A stretch of 64,000 bases of DNA from Bog-159 sp049511415 (GTDB lineage Bacteria; Acidobacteriota; Terriglobia; Bryobacterales; Bryobacteraceae): contig JBEKYC010000009.1 of NCBI GenBank assembly GCA_049511415.1, positions 1 through 64,000 on the forward strand. The letters run 5' to 3'. The notes beneath the pieces are model-generated. The model did no database searches. It was not told the origin of the DNA and saw only the letters and a list, made by a program, of their open reading frames with translations. The position numbers and the translations under genes were made by a program. This document shows, piece by piece, positions 9,551 through 18,630 of the stretch (its first letter is position 1; every line of letters starts with the position of its first letter).

Positions 9551-9756
9551 AAACCCCGGTATTATTCTGAGCCGTCTGCCAGGAGTTTATCGCGACCCCG
9601 GATTGTACGTCAACGATCTGGGCCATGAGAGCGCGAAGTTGTAGGCCGGATGGCCATAGTACTGGGCAGTCTTGTTACCAGCCGCGGGGCGCCGGCAAAT
9701 TCGTATTAAACGGCGCTGGCGACAGCACTTGGCCAGCACCAGTAACGCTGCCGGAA

Positions 9757-9779
9757 ATGTTACCTGGCGCTGGTAACAT
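9757..9779. promoter_or_regulatory. 23-bp palindrome, candidate operator between divergent regulators
   Basis: ATGTTACC (9757-9764), a 7-bp spacer, then GGTAACAT (9772-9779) make a perfect 8-bp inverted repeat. A further TGTTACC half-site lies at 9673-9679. It sits in the 442-bp region (9551-9992) between the winged-helix regulator and the receiver gene; the rest of that region shows no gene. A dimeric DNA-binding protein site is the natural reading; the binder is unknown. Confidence 0.5.
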
Positions 9780-9992
9780 AGGAACCGTATTTTGATGCAA
9801 TATTCCTATTTTTCAATCGCCTAAAGCATTAATTGCCGATTTATGACTCGTTTCAGCCCTGATTAATTGCTCTGGGCACGCCAATCCCCGCACAATGGGC
9901 CTGTCAGTGCGATGCGTGCCGCCCTTCCAACAAAATGCGGTGGCGATTCGCTTGAGAATTTGTGAAATCTACGCAGCAGGGAAGGAGACAAC

Positions 9993-10697
9993 GTGTCACC
10001 AAAACAACTAGTCAGATCGATGGCGAGGAACCCTCATTCCGAGTTCTCCCGCCGGTTCGCCGGGCGTCTGGTGGACTACAATTCGCCCCTGGCTTTGCAG
10101 GCCGCAGTCGAGCAAGCATGCCGCCAACTGGCTCGGGCGGACGGCCTGAGACAGTCCGCGGAAAAAATGCTTGCCGACGCAGAGGCCCAATGCAAAGCGG
10201 CTCGCTTGAGCCGGGGGGTGACGGAGGCGGGGCGCTCGGAGGAGCGCTCCGCCTATGGCGGCGCCGCCGCGGCGCGTGGCGCGGCCTTGTCGCATCCTGC
10301 CGTCCGGGTGGCCATCTATTCCGACGAGCCCATATTGATTACGGGTTTGAAGGCCGTAATCGCCGCGGATCCAAAACTCCGGCTGACCGCTTGCTGCCGT
10401 TCCCTGATGGAATTGAAGGCACGGTTGACCAGCGATAGTCCGGATGTGGCGGTGTTGGACTTTACGGATGAAATTACAGCCGCCACATTGGTTGAATTGC
10501 AGCGCATGGCGGCGCAATGCAAATTGATTCTGTGGACCAACGCCATCGAGGGAGATCTGGCGTTGCGGGCGCTCAAATACGGTATTCGCGGAGTACTGCG
10601 CAAGACCCTGCCGCTCGAAGCGCACAGGCAATGCCTGCATCGAGTGAACTCCGGCGATCTTTGGTTCGAGCGTCCTCTCTCGGACTGCATCAATTAA
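9993..10697 (+). CDS. Orphan receiver-domain protein without output domain
   Basis: A 234-residue protein with a GTG start at 9993, supported by GAAGGAG 6 bp upstream. The N-terminal ~95 residues are a charged, helical segment. From about residue 102 it reads as a NarL-like receiver domain: VRVAIYSDEPILITGLKAVI (acidic pair near the first strand), VAVLDF with the Asp phosphoacceptor, LILWTN (the conserved Thr), and GIRGVLRKTLP (the conserved Lys). The LuxR-type helix-turn-helix that normally follows is missing; the protein ends after LWFERPLSDCIN. Its stop codon overlaps that of the convergent Ser/Thr kinase gene. Confidence 0.75.
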   Translation: MSPKQLVRSMARNPHSEFSRRFAGRLVDYNSPLALQAAVEQACRQLARADGLRQSAEKMLADAEAQCKAARLSRGVTEAGRSEERSAYGGAAAARGAALSHPAVRVAIYSDEPILITGLKAVIAADPKLRLTACCRSLMELKARLTSDSPDVAVLDFTDEITAATLVELQRMAAQCKLILWTNAIEGDLALRALKYGIRGVLRKTLPLEAHRQCLHRVNSGDLWFERPLSDCIN

Positions 10698-13483
10698 CGT
10701 CCGGACAACTGGCGCCGGCACTCCACCAGAGCCTGGGCGGCCGCCTGGATCTGGGGTTCCTCAGGCTTTCGTTGCGCATCCGGGAGGCCGGCCCAGACCT
10801 TCTGGGCTTGCGAATAGTAGCTGGCGGCGGCCTGAAAGTCCGCGACGGCATGACCATCGGGACCGGGCTTGCGGGCCAGCATGCGCATGGCGTCTCCTAC
10901 CTGTTTGAGTCCTTCCGCCACGTCGACGGCTTGTCTAGGCAGCAGATGTTGTGCGGTGGCGGCGGCTTTCGCGGCCAGTTCCGTGGACTCCTGGCGCTCG
11001 CCCAGGATAGCCAGCAGTTCGCAAACATCGGCGGCGTCGGAAAAGAGAAAAGCGTCGCTATAGGGTCCGGGCATGGCGGGTGCGAGGCGGCCGTCCAAGT
11101 CCAAGGCGGAGCGATAATGGCGCAGAGCTTCCTGGTAGCGGCGCAGGCGCTTCCACTGCGCGCCCTCGTTTTCATAGATCATCACCATTTCAAATTGGAA
11201 GCGGAGTGGATTGGGCGTCGCGGAGATAATTCCGTCCAGCGTGGTCTGGGCCTTGCCGAGCATGCGCAGGGCTTCCGGGATTTGCGCCTCGGGAACCTTT
11301 CTCAAACCCGTGCGTAGATAGAATGTCACTACGTCCACGCGGGCCATGAAGTCCGAAGCGTCGGCGACGCGCAGGGCTTCGGCCATGTCCGCGCCCTTTT
11401 GGATGTACCGCTCTACTTCCGCAGGGGCGGCATTCGCGTGTCCCAAGGCCTGCGCGATGTGACCATAGTCCCGCAACAGGGATCTTTGCACCAGCACGTC
11501 GTTCGGCCGCAAGCGATCGGCTGTCTCCAACAGTTCGGCGGCCTGCTGAAAATCGTGGAGGGCGTCGGGGGGCCGATTCTGCAGAGAGGCGGTGACGCCG
11601 AGGGTGGTGCGCGCGCCTGCCAGTGCCACCAGCGCATCCGGGTCGTCAGGATATTGAGACGCCAGGCTGGTGTACTTTGGCAGAAGGCGCAAACAGTCCT
11701 TCTCGACGGCCGCCGGATCCTTCTCCAACAGGATGGCCAGCCGGTCGAGTTGCAGTTGCGCCTCGAGTTTGCGGCCCTCGAGGTTGGCAGGTTCGATCTT
11801 GAGAAAAGCCTCGGCCAGGGCGATCCCGCGCGCGGTTTCCGCGGAGGCCTCGTCCCGCTTGCCAAACATAACCAGCGAATAGGACAAGCCCCGGCTTACT
11901 TGCGCGCGGCGCAGCATAAAGACTGGATTGCGGGGATCGCGGGCATGTAGCGCGTCCAGGATTTTGACGGCCTTGTGGTAGGTGGCGAAGGCGCTGGTCC
12001 AATCCCCCAGGCTGGGAAGCGAGGGATTGCCTTGTATGTCGGCCAGACGCGCGTAGGCCGTAGCCAGGGCCAGTTGCACGCGGGCATCGTCGCCAGTATC
12101 GCGGGCCAACTGGTCGAGGTACTGGAGGGTGGTAGCGACAATCTTCTTGCGCGCCGCGGTGGCGCCGGGCAGCCGCTCGATGGCGCCGTGGACATCGAAC
12201 AAGGTGCGGTTGGCGAGTTCCACCAGTTGACCGACGCGTTGCTCGGCGCGCTGCCGCTGGAGATCGGCCTGGCGCGCCTCCCACAATATCGCGATCGCGC
12301 CCGAAACCAGCAGCAGCAGCAGCGCCGCGGCGCCGGTGACGGCCAGCCGGTGGCGGCCGACGAATTTCCCAACCCGATAAGTGACCGAGTCCGGCCGCGC
12401 CAGCACCGGGAGACCCTGCAGGTGCCGCCGGATGTCCTCCGCGAACTGTTCCACGGTGCCGTAACGGCGCGCTACATCCTTGTGCAGCGCCTTGAGCACG
12501 ATATTGTCGAGATCGCCGGCCAAGCGGCGCCGGGTGCGCGGCGGAATCGTCCCGAGGCTGCTCGGCCGGGGCGGTTCGGTCGACAACACCTGCCGCTCGA
12601 GTTCCTGCAAATTGGTGCTGGTGACCTGATAGGGACGTTCGCCCGTGAGCATTTCATAAAGCACCACGCCCAGCGAGTAGACATCGCTGGCGGTGGTCAC
12701 CTGGGCGCCCTGGATCTGCTCGGGGCTGGCGTACTCCGGAGTCATCATCATCATCCGGGACGTGACCGCCGGACCGGCGCGGGTGGGATCGATCAACTTC
12801 GCCAGACCGAAATCCAGCAGTTTGACCGTGCCGTCCGCCGTCACCAGAATGTTGGCGGGTTTGAGGTCACGGTGAATCACCAGGTTCTGGTGCGCATACA
12901 GGACGGCGTCGCACACACTCTGCATCAGGCGCAAGCGGTCCGGCACGGGCAGGGCGTGCGCGCGCACGTACGCGGTGATGGGAACGCCCTCGACGTACTC
13001 CATGACGATGTACGGAATGCCTTCACTGGTTCCGCCGTCGAGCAGCCGGGCGATATTCTGGTGTTCGAGGTCGGCCAGAATCTGGCGTTCCGAGCGGAAA
13101 CGCGCGACGGCGCCAGGCGCCGCCAGCACCCGCGGGATCAGCTTGATGGCCACCCGCTTGTGAAACTGATCGTCCTCACGGACCGCGCCGTAAACCGCGC
13201 CCATGCCCCCCTGACCGATCAGCCCGGTGATTCGATAAGGGCCCAGCCAACGGCCCGCCAGGGGCCCGTCCGCCCCGCCAACGACCGATGCCGCGATGGA
13301 TTGAATGGCCGCGCTAGCCGTGGCCAGGCCGTCGCTGGAGAAATCCAGCAACGACCTGACTTCCGCGCGCACATCCGCGTCGGCGCTTTCGCGATCTAGG
13401 AAATCGGCACGCTCGTGGGAAGACACCTGTGCGGCGCGCACGAAAAGATCTTCGACTTCCGTCCACTGCTGCGGGTTTAGCAT
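10694..13483 (-). CDS. Transmembrane Ser/Thr protein kinase with TPR-like extracellular part
   Basis: A 929-residue protein from ATG 13483 (GATAAGG upstream); 23 codons of further open frame upstream are not favoured. After an ~80-residue N-terminal helical domain, the Hanks-type kinase domain has GLIGQGGMGAVYGA (P-loop), VAIKLI (Lys), IHRDLKPANILV (catalytic loop) and LLDFGLAK (DFG). Around residue 385 a membrane helix (LAVTGAAALLLLLVSGAIAIL) precedes a ~520-residue helical repeat region with ALATAYARLADIQG-type TPR units. All catalytic residues are present, so it should be active. Substrates are not evident. It shares its TTAA stop overlap with the convergent receiver gene. Confidence 0.9.
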   Translation of the reverse strand: MLNPQQWTEVEDLFVRAAQVSSHERADFLDRESADADVRAEVRSLLDFSSDGLATASAAIQSIAASVVGGADGPLAGRWLGPYRITGLIGQGGMGAVYGAVREDDQFHKRVAIKLIPRVLAAPGAVARFRSERQILADLEHQNIARLLDGGTSEGIPYIVMEYVEGVPITAYVRAHALPVPDRLRLMQSVCDAVLYAHQNLVIHRDLKPANILVTADGTVKLLDFGLAKLIDPTRAGPAVTSRMMMMTPEYASPEQIQGAQVTTASDVYSLGVVLYEMLTGERPYQVTSTNLQELERQVLSTEPPRPSSLGTIPPRTRRRLAGDLDNIVLKALHKDVARRYGTVEQFAEDIRRHLQGLPVLARPDSVTYRVGKFVGRHRLAVTGAAALLLLLVSGAIAILWEARQADLQRQRAEQRVGQLVELANRTLFDVHGAIERLPGATAARKKIVATTLQYLDQLARDTGDDARVQLALATAYARLADIQGNPSLPSLGDWTSAFATYHKAVKILDALHARDPRNPVFMLRRAQVSRGLSYSLVMFGKRDEASAETARGIALAEAFLKIEPANLEGRKLEAQLQLDRLAILLEKDPAAVEKDCLRLLPKYTSLASQYPDDPDALVALAGARTTLGVTASLQNRPPDALHDFQQAAELLETADRLRPNDVLVQRSLLRDYGHIAQALGHANAAPAEVERYIQKGADMAEALRVADASDFMARVDVVTFYLRTGLRKVPEAQIPEALRMLGKAQTTLDGIISATPNPLRFQFEMVMIYENEGAQWKRLRRYQEALRHYRSALDLDGRLAPAMPGPYSDAFLFSDAADVCELLAILGERQESTELAAKAAATAQHLLPRQAVDVAEGLKQVGDAMRMLARKPGPDGHAVADFQAAASYYSQAQKVWAGLPDAQRKPEEPQIQAAAQALVECRRQLSGR

Positions 13484-13573
13484 CGGTACCTTATCAATTA
13501 TCACTTGACAAGGCGGGCTTTGCGAGCGGAAATCCGATCGCCGGCTGAACAATCCGCGGCCAGGGGCCGGATT

Positions 13574-14158
13574 TTACAGCTTACCGGTCAGCGTGCCTGT
13601 CTGGATGCCCAATTCCGTGCTGGCATTACTATCGGAATACGTCATGGCCGCATCGGATGACACCAGATTCACGGTTGCGCTGAAGGGCTGCAATTCAGGC
13701 TTGGTGATGGTGCCTAACGGCATGGTGATCACGGCTTTGATGGTCAAGCTGAGACCGACCACTTTGATGGGCGCCTCCAGGATGAACTGATCGTTCTTGC
13801 CGGGGCTAATGGCCTGCTGAATGCTTGCTTCGCTGCTGGCAATCGCCACGGGAGTGGGCCCCAGAAGGCCCGATGAAACGGTTCCGGTCATCCTGAGCTT
13901 GCTGTAGACCGCGTAGTTCGATCCCGTCTTGGAAGGCTTGGCCGCCTCGCTCACCACCACACTGACGGTGAATGGCTCGCCCGCGAGCTTCAGGGTGTCC
14001 GATCCAGTCACCGGCGCCGCCGCGAACGTGCCGGAGGCCTGATAGGTAATGCTGGGCGTGGTCGTCGTCGTACTTTTGGTCGCGGCCGGCATCTGCCCCA
14101 AAATGGACAGGTATCCAATTGCGACGGATATGTGTAGTGCTTTCCCTCCGAATGTCAT
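13574..14158 (-). CDS. Secreted beta-rich protein, unknown function
   Basis: A 194-residue protein with ATG at 14158 and TGGAG about 9 bp upstream. A weak signal peptide (ALHISVAIGYLSILGQ) is followed by a Thr run (KSTTTTTPS) and a beta-strand-rich body (SGTFAAAPVTGSDTLKLAGEPFTVSVVVSE). Nothing catalytic is visible. It is the first gene downstream of the kinase's promoter side and is divergent from the SDR gene. Confidence 0.6.
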   Translation of the reverse strand: MTFGGKALHISVAIGYLSILGQMPAATKSTTTTTPSITYQASGTFAAAPVTGSDTLKLAGEPFTVSVVVSEAAKPSKTGSNYAVYSKLRMTGTVSSGLLGPTPVAIASSEASIQQAISPGKNDQFILEAPIKVVGLSLTIKAVITMPLGTITKPELQPFSATVNLVSSDAAMTYSDSNASTELGIQTGTLTGKL

Positions 14159-14270
14159 TGCTTGTGTCTCCAGATTTTAGAAGTATTTGTTGGTGGTCTC
14201 CGCGTCAGATGCGCGGCCAGAACCAGAATAGCCCATGCAGCGAATGATTCCTTACTCGAAACAGCCTCCG

Positions 14271-14318
14271 GGTACCGGATGCAAAGCGGGCTGGGTACCG
14301 GTTCGTTACCCGTACCGG
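14271..14318. promoter_or_regulatory. Three GTACCGG repeats in a divergent promoter region
   Basis: GGTACCGG occurs at 14271-14278 and 14294-14301, and CGTACCGG at 14311-14318, all in the same orientation, with GTTACCC between the last two. They lie in the 206-bp gap between the secreted-protein gene (minus) and the SDR gene (plus). This spacing suggests a regulator binding site; unproven. Confidence 0.35.
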
Positions 14319-14364
14319 AATAGGAAACTTCAGTTAGACTGAGTTTATTCGAAGCTCGGCCGAC

Positions 14365-15174
14365 ATGGATTTTGCGGGCAAGACGATCGTAGTGACTGGA
14401 GGCGCTTCCGGCATTGGGCAGGCGACTGCGCGGGAATTCGCTTCGCGCCACGGCGCAGTGGCCTTATTGGATCGCGATGAGCGCGGGGGCCAGGAAACAG
14501 CGGCGGCTTTGCAGGCAGCCGGCTTGACGGCCTGGTTCTTTCCCGTGGATCTGGCTGTCAGCGCCCAGGTGGAGTCGGCGGTGGAGCGGGCCGCCGGGGT
14601 GATGGGCGGCATCGATGTGCTGGCGAACGTAGCAGGCATTCAGCGGTACGGCACGGCCGTAACCACCACCGAAGGGGAATGGGACGAGGTGATGAATGCC
14701 AATGTGCGGAGCGCCTTCCTGGCTTCGCGATTTGCGATTCCGCACATGCTCCGGCGCGGCGGCGGGGCGATCGTGATAGCCGGATCGGTGCAGTCTTTCA
14801 GCGCGCAACGCAATTCGATGGCATACGTGGTGAGTAAGCATGCGCTGCTTGGGTTGACACGTTCCATGGCTCTGGATTTCGCCGCGCGCAACATCCGGGT
14901 GAACTGCGTGTGTCCGGGGGCCATCGATACGCCGATGCTTCGCTGGGCGGCCGCGCGGGACGACAATCCGGAACGGGTGCTGGACGCCTGCAACAAGCTT
15001 TCGATGCTGGGCCGCATGGGACAACCCGAGGAGATTGCGCGGGTGATCGCATTTCTGGCCAGCGATCTGGCCTCGTTTATCACGGGAGCCGCTATTGTGG
15101 CCGACGGCGGCCTGCTGACACCCACGGGCGGGATGGCGAGCCAGGAGGCAGGCACGGGCGGGGGCGGCGGGTAG
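14365..15174 (+). CDS. Classical short-chain dehydrogenase/reductase
   Basis: 269 residues with TGGASGIG (residues 11-18, cofactor binding), NVAG at 88-91, catalytic Ser141, Tyr154 and Lys158 (AYVVSK), and the C-terminal NCVCPGAIDTPM and GAAIVADGG typical of 3-ketoacyl reductase/sugar-alcohol dehydrogenase SDRs. Asp37 (LLDRD) after strand two favours NAD(H). The last ~15 residues are Gly-rich and unlike the family. Substrate unknown. Confidence 0.9.
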   Translation: MDFAGKTIVVTGGASGIGQATAREFASRHGAVALLDRDERGGQETAAALQAAGLTAWFFPVDLAVSAQVESAVERAAGVMGGIDVLANVAGIQRYGTAVTTTEGEWDEVMNANVRSAFLASRFAIPHMLRRGGGAIVIAGSVQSFSAQRNSMAYVVSKHALLGLTRSMALDFAARNIRVNCVCPGAIDTPMLRWAAARDDNPERVLDACNKLSMLGRMGQPEEIARVIAFLASDLASFITGAAIVADGGLLTPTGGMASQEAGTGGGGG

Positions 15175-15286
15175 AGCGGAAGAGAGTCACGCGGCGAGAT
15201 TACGGGTCATCTGCGAGCGGCGCGTGACACGGTTTTTGACGATCGAAGCCTATGTGGTTGGATTTGCAGAAGCGGCCGGTTTTTCC

Positions 15287-15320
15287 GCGGGATTGAAGTC
15301 CCGCGCGGACTAAAGTCCGC
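15287..15320. repeat. Twin-hairpin REP-like element
   Basis: Two adjacent perfect hairpins: GCGGGATTGAAGTCCCGC (15287-15304, 6-bp arms) and GCGGACTAAAGTCCGC (15305-15320, 7-bp arms). The near-identical design of the two halves, lying in the 221-bp gap after the SDR gene, is typical of dispersed intergenic repeats (REP/MITE-like). Only one copy was noticed in this window. Confidence 0.6.
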
Positions 15321-15395
15321 CCTCCTGGAAAGACACTTGTGGCGGTAACGGGGGGAAGGGCTGCAGGGTTGTCAAAGATCCGGGGTTGATTGGAT

Positions 15396-15962
15396 TTAAC
15401 GGGTATCGGGATGGATGGGGGCAGCGGCGTCGCGGCCGCACACCACGTAAGCGACAGGATCGGGGAATGCGGGTGGTTCGGGACGCGGCGTTCGCGGGGC
15501 TAGCGGTTCGGCGACAGGCTCGGGCTCGGGTTTGGCCTCGGGACGGGGACGCCGCTGGAGGTGTTCGAGGTCGCGCAGGGCCGTGGAGAAAGAGCGCTCA
15601 TGGCGGGTGCGCAGGGCCGAGACGCGTCCGATGAAGATGTACTGCTCATGAATGCCCAGTTGGGTGACGGTGAAACCATGGGTTTCCATGCGGGCAAGCC
15701 GTCCGAGGATCCATTGACTGGCGGCCATTTGTTCGAGGAGCAGGCGCTGGGTGCAGGTTTGAGGCCGCCACTCGGCTTCGAGATCGGCGCACAGTTGTTG
15801 GAACTCCTCGGGATCGTCCCCGGGCAGCAGGACGTGGCGGGCGCGCAGGCCGTGCTGGAGGGCGTTGAAGCGGACGGCTTGTTTGCCATCGTCGGATGAT
15901 GGCCCGGTGGATTTCTGGGCGTTGTGGATGTTGGCTTCGTGTTGTTTATTGGAAATCAGCAT
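15396..15962 (-). CDS. Conserved hypothetical protein, mobile-neighbourhood type
   Basis: 188 residues from ATG 15962 with CGGAG 5 bp upstream. The N-terminus (KQHEANIHNAQKSTGPSSDD, then GKQAVRFNALQHGLRA, then LLPGDDPEEFQQL) follows a pattern I recognise from a family widespread in Acidobacteria and Planctomycetes, often near recombined regions; its biochemical role is unknown. The middle is helical (LLLEQMAASQWILGRLARME). The C-terminal 50 residues are Pro/Glu/Arg-rich and probably disordered. Confidence 0.6.
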   Translation of the reverse strand: MLISNKQHEANIHNAQKSTGPSSDDGKQAVRFNALQHGLRARHVLLPGDDPEEFQQLCADLEAEWRPQTCTQRLLLEQMAASQWILGRLARMETHGFTVTQLGIHEQYIFIGRVSALRTRHERSFSTALRDLEHLQRRPRPEAKPEPEPVAEPLAPRTPRPEPPAFPDPVAYVVCGRDAAAPIHPDTR

Positions 15963-16111
15963 GTGAACTCCGATTACAGGGTAGGGTGCGGGCGGGAGGC
16001 GGATCGTACCTGCGGTTGGCGGATGGCGGGGATTCGGTTGCTGGGATTGGGATTGCGGGGGCGGAATTTATTTTGCTGGGATGTGAACGGCAAGAATTTT
16101 GGTAAGAGGCG

Positions 16112-16438
16112 TTGATTATCACGCGCCACAGGCGCCGCCTCGGATTCGAGGCGCGCCATATCCCGATTGTGAACGAACGCCGACAACGCATGACAGAACC
16201 AGAAACCGCCACCTTTCTGAGTAGTCTTTCGCGGCTGCGCGTCCGCATCGACCGGCTCCCGGATGAGGATGCGGTGCTGCGGCTGGCCCGCACCCACCGG
16301 CTATCGGTTTACGAAGCGGCTTACCTGGAATTGGCGTAACGGGAAGGATTGTCTCTCGCGGCTCTGGACGCCGACTTGCGCCGCGCGGCGGCCGGCGAAG
16401 CGGTGGCCGTTCTTTCCGGCGGAGAGACAGGCGCGTGA
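16112..16438 (+). pseudogene. vapC: Broken VapC-type PIN toxin (C-terminal part, nonsense mutation)
   Basis: The frame reads as the C-terminal half of a VapC ribonuclease: VNERRQRMTEPETATFLSSL, then LARTHRLSVYEAAYLELA, the conserved YDAAYLELA-like helix. A TAA at 16337-16339 interrupts it, and the same frame continues after the stop with REGLSLAALDADLRRAAAGE, the last conserved PIN element, to a TGA at 16436. The N-terminal catalytic part with the first Asp is missing, and no VapB antitoxin is adjacent. The gene is therefore doubly inactivated. It lies in an accessory patch beside the twin-hairpin repeat. Confidence 0.8.
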
Positions 16439-16674
16439 TGCAGGGTAAGTGAAGATTCCGGGGACGCATCTGACAGACCCGGAACAAGCCAAGTCATCAC
16501 GCGCACCAGCGATCCATCCAGCAACGCGGCAGTGTTCGCATTCGCACGACGCGACCCTCAGTGCCGTAAGTTTCACGTAAAGTACTGTCAAGTTAGTAGT
16601 CTGTTGGCCCTCCAATTGCTATTGAGCGCCATCAAGATGGCACACAAGCCACTAATTAGACGAGGAACTTGCGC

Positions 16675-18630
16675 ATGACTGTAATTAACCGACTGCTCAC
16701 CGTCCTGGTTGCCGTTTCTGCCGCCTGCTGGGCACAAAGCACGGTATCCGCGAACCTTCCGCATGTTGACTGCGTGTTCACACCGTCGCAGAACTGCCCG
16801 ACCCTTACTGTTCAGGGCGACCCTTACTCGACCACCGGAGGCTTCACCGGATACGCCGATCCGACGATCCGCCAGGATCCGAATAACAATGGAATGATCT
16901 GGATGGCTTACTCATGGCCGACCGTATTGCCGGACAAGACCAAGCCCATCGATATCCACCTGGCTTACAACAATAACGGCGCCGGCTGGACAAATAGCGG
17001 GCTGACCAACTATGTTCTATACCAGCATCAGCAGGTAACCAACCCGGTGACCGAAGCACCGGATGACGAAACGTCCCATGAAGTCATCAGCCTTGCTATG
17101 CAGAACGTGAGTGGGACGACTTATGTCTATCAGGTGCACCTTGTGTACCTGGTGCCCTCCGGCCAGGTGGGGCCGCTGGCGCAACCCTATACCGCGCGCC
17201 TGATGATATCCGGATGTGCCATTACGGACATGAATCAAGGGCCGGATTGCCTGTTGAATGCCACACCCCAATACGTCGGCGGTTCGGGTGTGAACACAAC
17301 TTACTGGCCGATCATCCAGGATTTGAGCGCGCTGTCCGGCACTGCCTGCACGCGATTTGGAGAACCGACCATTCTGGTGACCGGCAACCAGCTCTTACTC
17401 AACGTCAACTGTGTCGACGACTACTCGCAGTATTTCCAGTTTTCGACTCCTAACCCGAGCCAGAACCTGGGAAACTGGTCATGGAATTACACAGGAACGT
17501 TCGGTTCGAAAACCGACGCCAACGCTTTGTGCAGTTACTTCAACGCTTGCGGCGAGTCGCTATTCTTCAATGCCTGCGAACTGGCTGCCAGCGCTTATGT
17601 CGGATATCTGGCGGTTTGCAACATAGACACTAGCGGCAGCGGAGGCCTGAATAATGTGCTGGGGTCGGCGGCGGTGGCTTTTTCGAATATAAGTCCGCCT
17701 ACATTCTCCCAGGTATCCGGCGCGCCGCAGGTGCTGGCCTATATGACATGCAGTCAATGCACGGCGCATGGCCCGGGCGCGCCGGCATTCGAGCCGGCCT
17801 ACCTGGGCGGCATCGTGAGCGCGCTGGTGCTGACCAGTTGTGCGGGCGGATCTCCCGGTTGCGTGGCCACCAGCGGCTTCAACGGCGAGTTTACGCAACT
17901 GGCGACCACCGGCCTGCCCGGAGACACGCCTATGATTAACACCGGCGGCGTGGTCAACGCGGCGAGTTTCCAGCCGACCGTCGCGCCGGGCAGTATCGCC
18001 ACCGTGTTTGGCGAATTCCTCCCGAATGCGACGGCGTTTCCGAGCGGCTTCCCGCTGCCCGGCATGCTCTCCGGGTTCAGCATGCAGTTCGGCGGGCAGT
18101 ATGCCGCGCCGCTGGATTTTGTCGGCGGCGGCCAGGTGAACGTGCAGATCCCCTGGGAACTTGCGGGCCAGACTTCCACGACCTTGACGGCCACCTACAA
18201 CGGGCAGGCAAGCGGGGCGGGGACGGTGAACCTGGCGCCCTTCGCGCCGGGTATATTCAGCACTAACTCGGAGGGAACCGGCCAGGGATTGATCGTCGAC
18301 CTGACTTATACGCTGGTGGATTCCTCCAATCCGGCGCCAGCGGGATCGACCGTGATCATTTATGCCACCGGCCTGGGACCGGTGTCGAATCAACCCGAGT
18401 CGGGTGTGGCGGCTCCCAGCAGTCCGCCGGCGGAGTCGGCCAACACGCCCACGGTAACCATAGGCGGCGTCACGGCCGGCGTGCAGTTCTCCGGGCTGGC
18501 GCCCGGCTGGGTCGGGTTGTACCAGATCAACGTGACCGTGCCTTCGGGGGTGGCCGCGGGCAGCGACGTTCCGGTGATCATTTCGGTGAACGGAGCCGGT
18601 TCGAATACCGTGACGATGGCGGTGCAGTAG
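16675..18630 (+). CDS. Secreted protein with Solibacter-type C-terminal domain (TIGR03437-like)
   Basis: 651 residues from ATG 16675 (CGAGGAAC upstream). Signal peptide: VINRLLTVLVAVSAACWAQ. The N-terminal ~410 residues contain a sialidase/propeller-like region (GYADPTIRQDPNNNGMIWMAYSW) with many Cys. The C-terminal ~230 residues start VVNAASFQPTVAPGSIATVF, with GQVNVQIPWELAGQ, IIYATGLGPV and the final GLAPGWVGLYQINVTVPSGV: this is the hallmark of the C-terminal domain described from Solibacter proteins. The domain is usually found at the end of large exported proteins. Function unknown, probably surface or extracellular. Confidence 0.85.
   Translation: MTVINRLLTVLVAVSAACWAQSTVSANLPHVDCVFTPSQNCPTLTVQGDPYSTTGGFTGYADPTIRQDPNNNGMIWMAYSWPTVLPDKTKPIDIHLAYNNNGAGWTNSGLTNYVLYQHQQVTNPVTEAPDDETSHEVISLAMQNVSGTTYVYQVHLVYLVPSGQVGPLAQPYTARLMISGCAITDMNQGPDCLLNATPQYVGGSGVNTTYWPIIQDLSALSGTACTRFGEPTILVTGNQLLLNVNCVDDYSQYFQFSTPNPSQNLGNWSWNYTGTFGSKTDANALCSYFNACGESLFFNACELAASAYVGYLAVCNIDTSGSGGLNNVLGSAAVAFSNISPPTFSQVSGAPQVLAYMTCSQCTAHGPGAPAFEPAYLGGIVSALVLTSCAGGSPGCVATSGFNGEFTQLATTGLPGDTPMINTGGVVNAASFQPTVAPGSIATVFGEFLPNATAFPSGFPLPGMLSGFSMQFGGQYAAPLDFVGGGQVNVQIPWELAGQTSTTLTATYNGQASGAGTVNLAPFAPGIFSTNSEGTGQGLIVDLTYTLVDSSNPAPAGSTVIIYATGLGPVSNQPESGVAAPSSPPAESANTPTVTIGGVTAGVQFSGLAPGWVGLYQINVTVPSGVAAGSDVPVIISVNGAGSNTVTMAVQ

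Noticed and set aside
11975..13399. 474-codon open frame opposite the Ser/Thr kinase
   Set aside because: It is a GC-rich antisense shadow with Arg/His/Gly-rich low-quality sequence; the kinase frame has all catalytic motifs.
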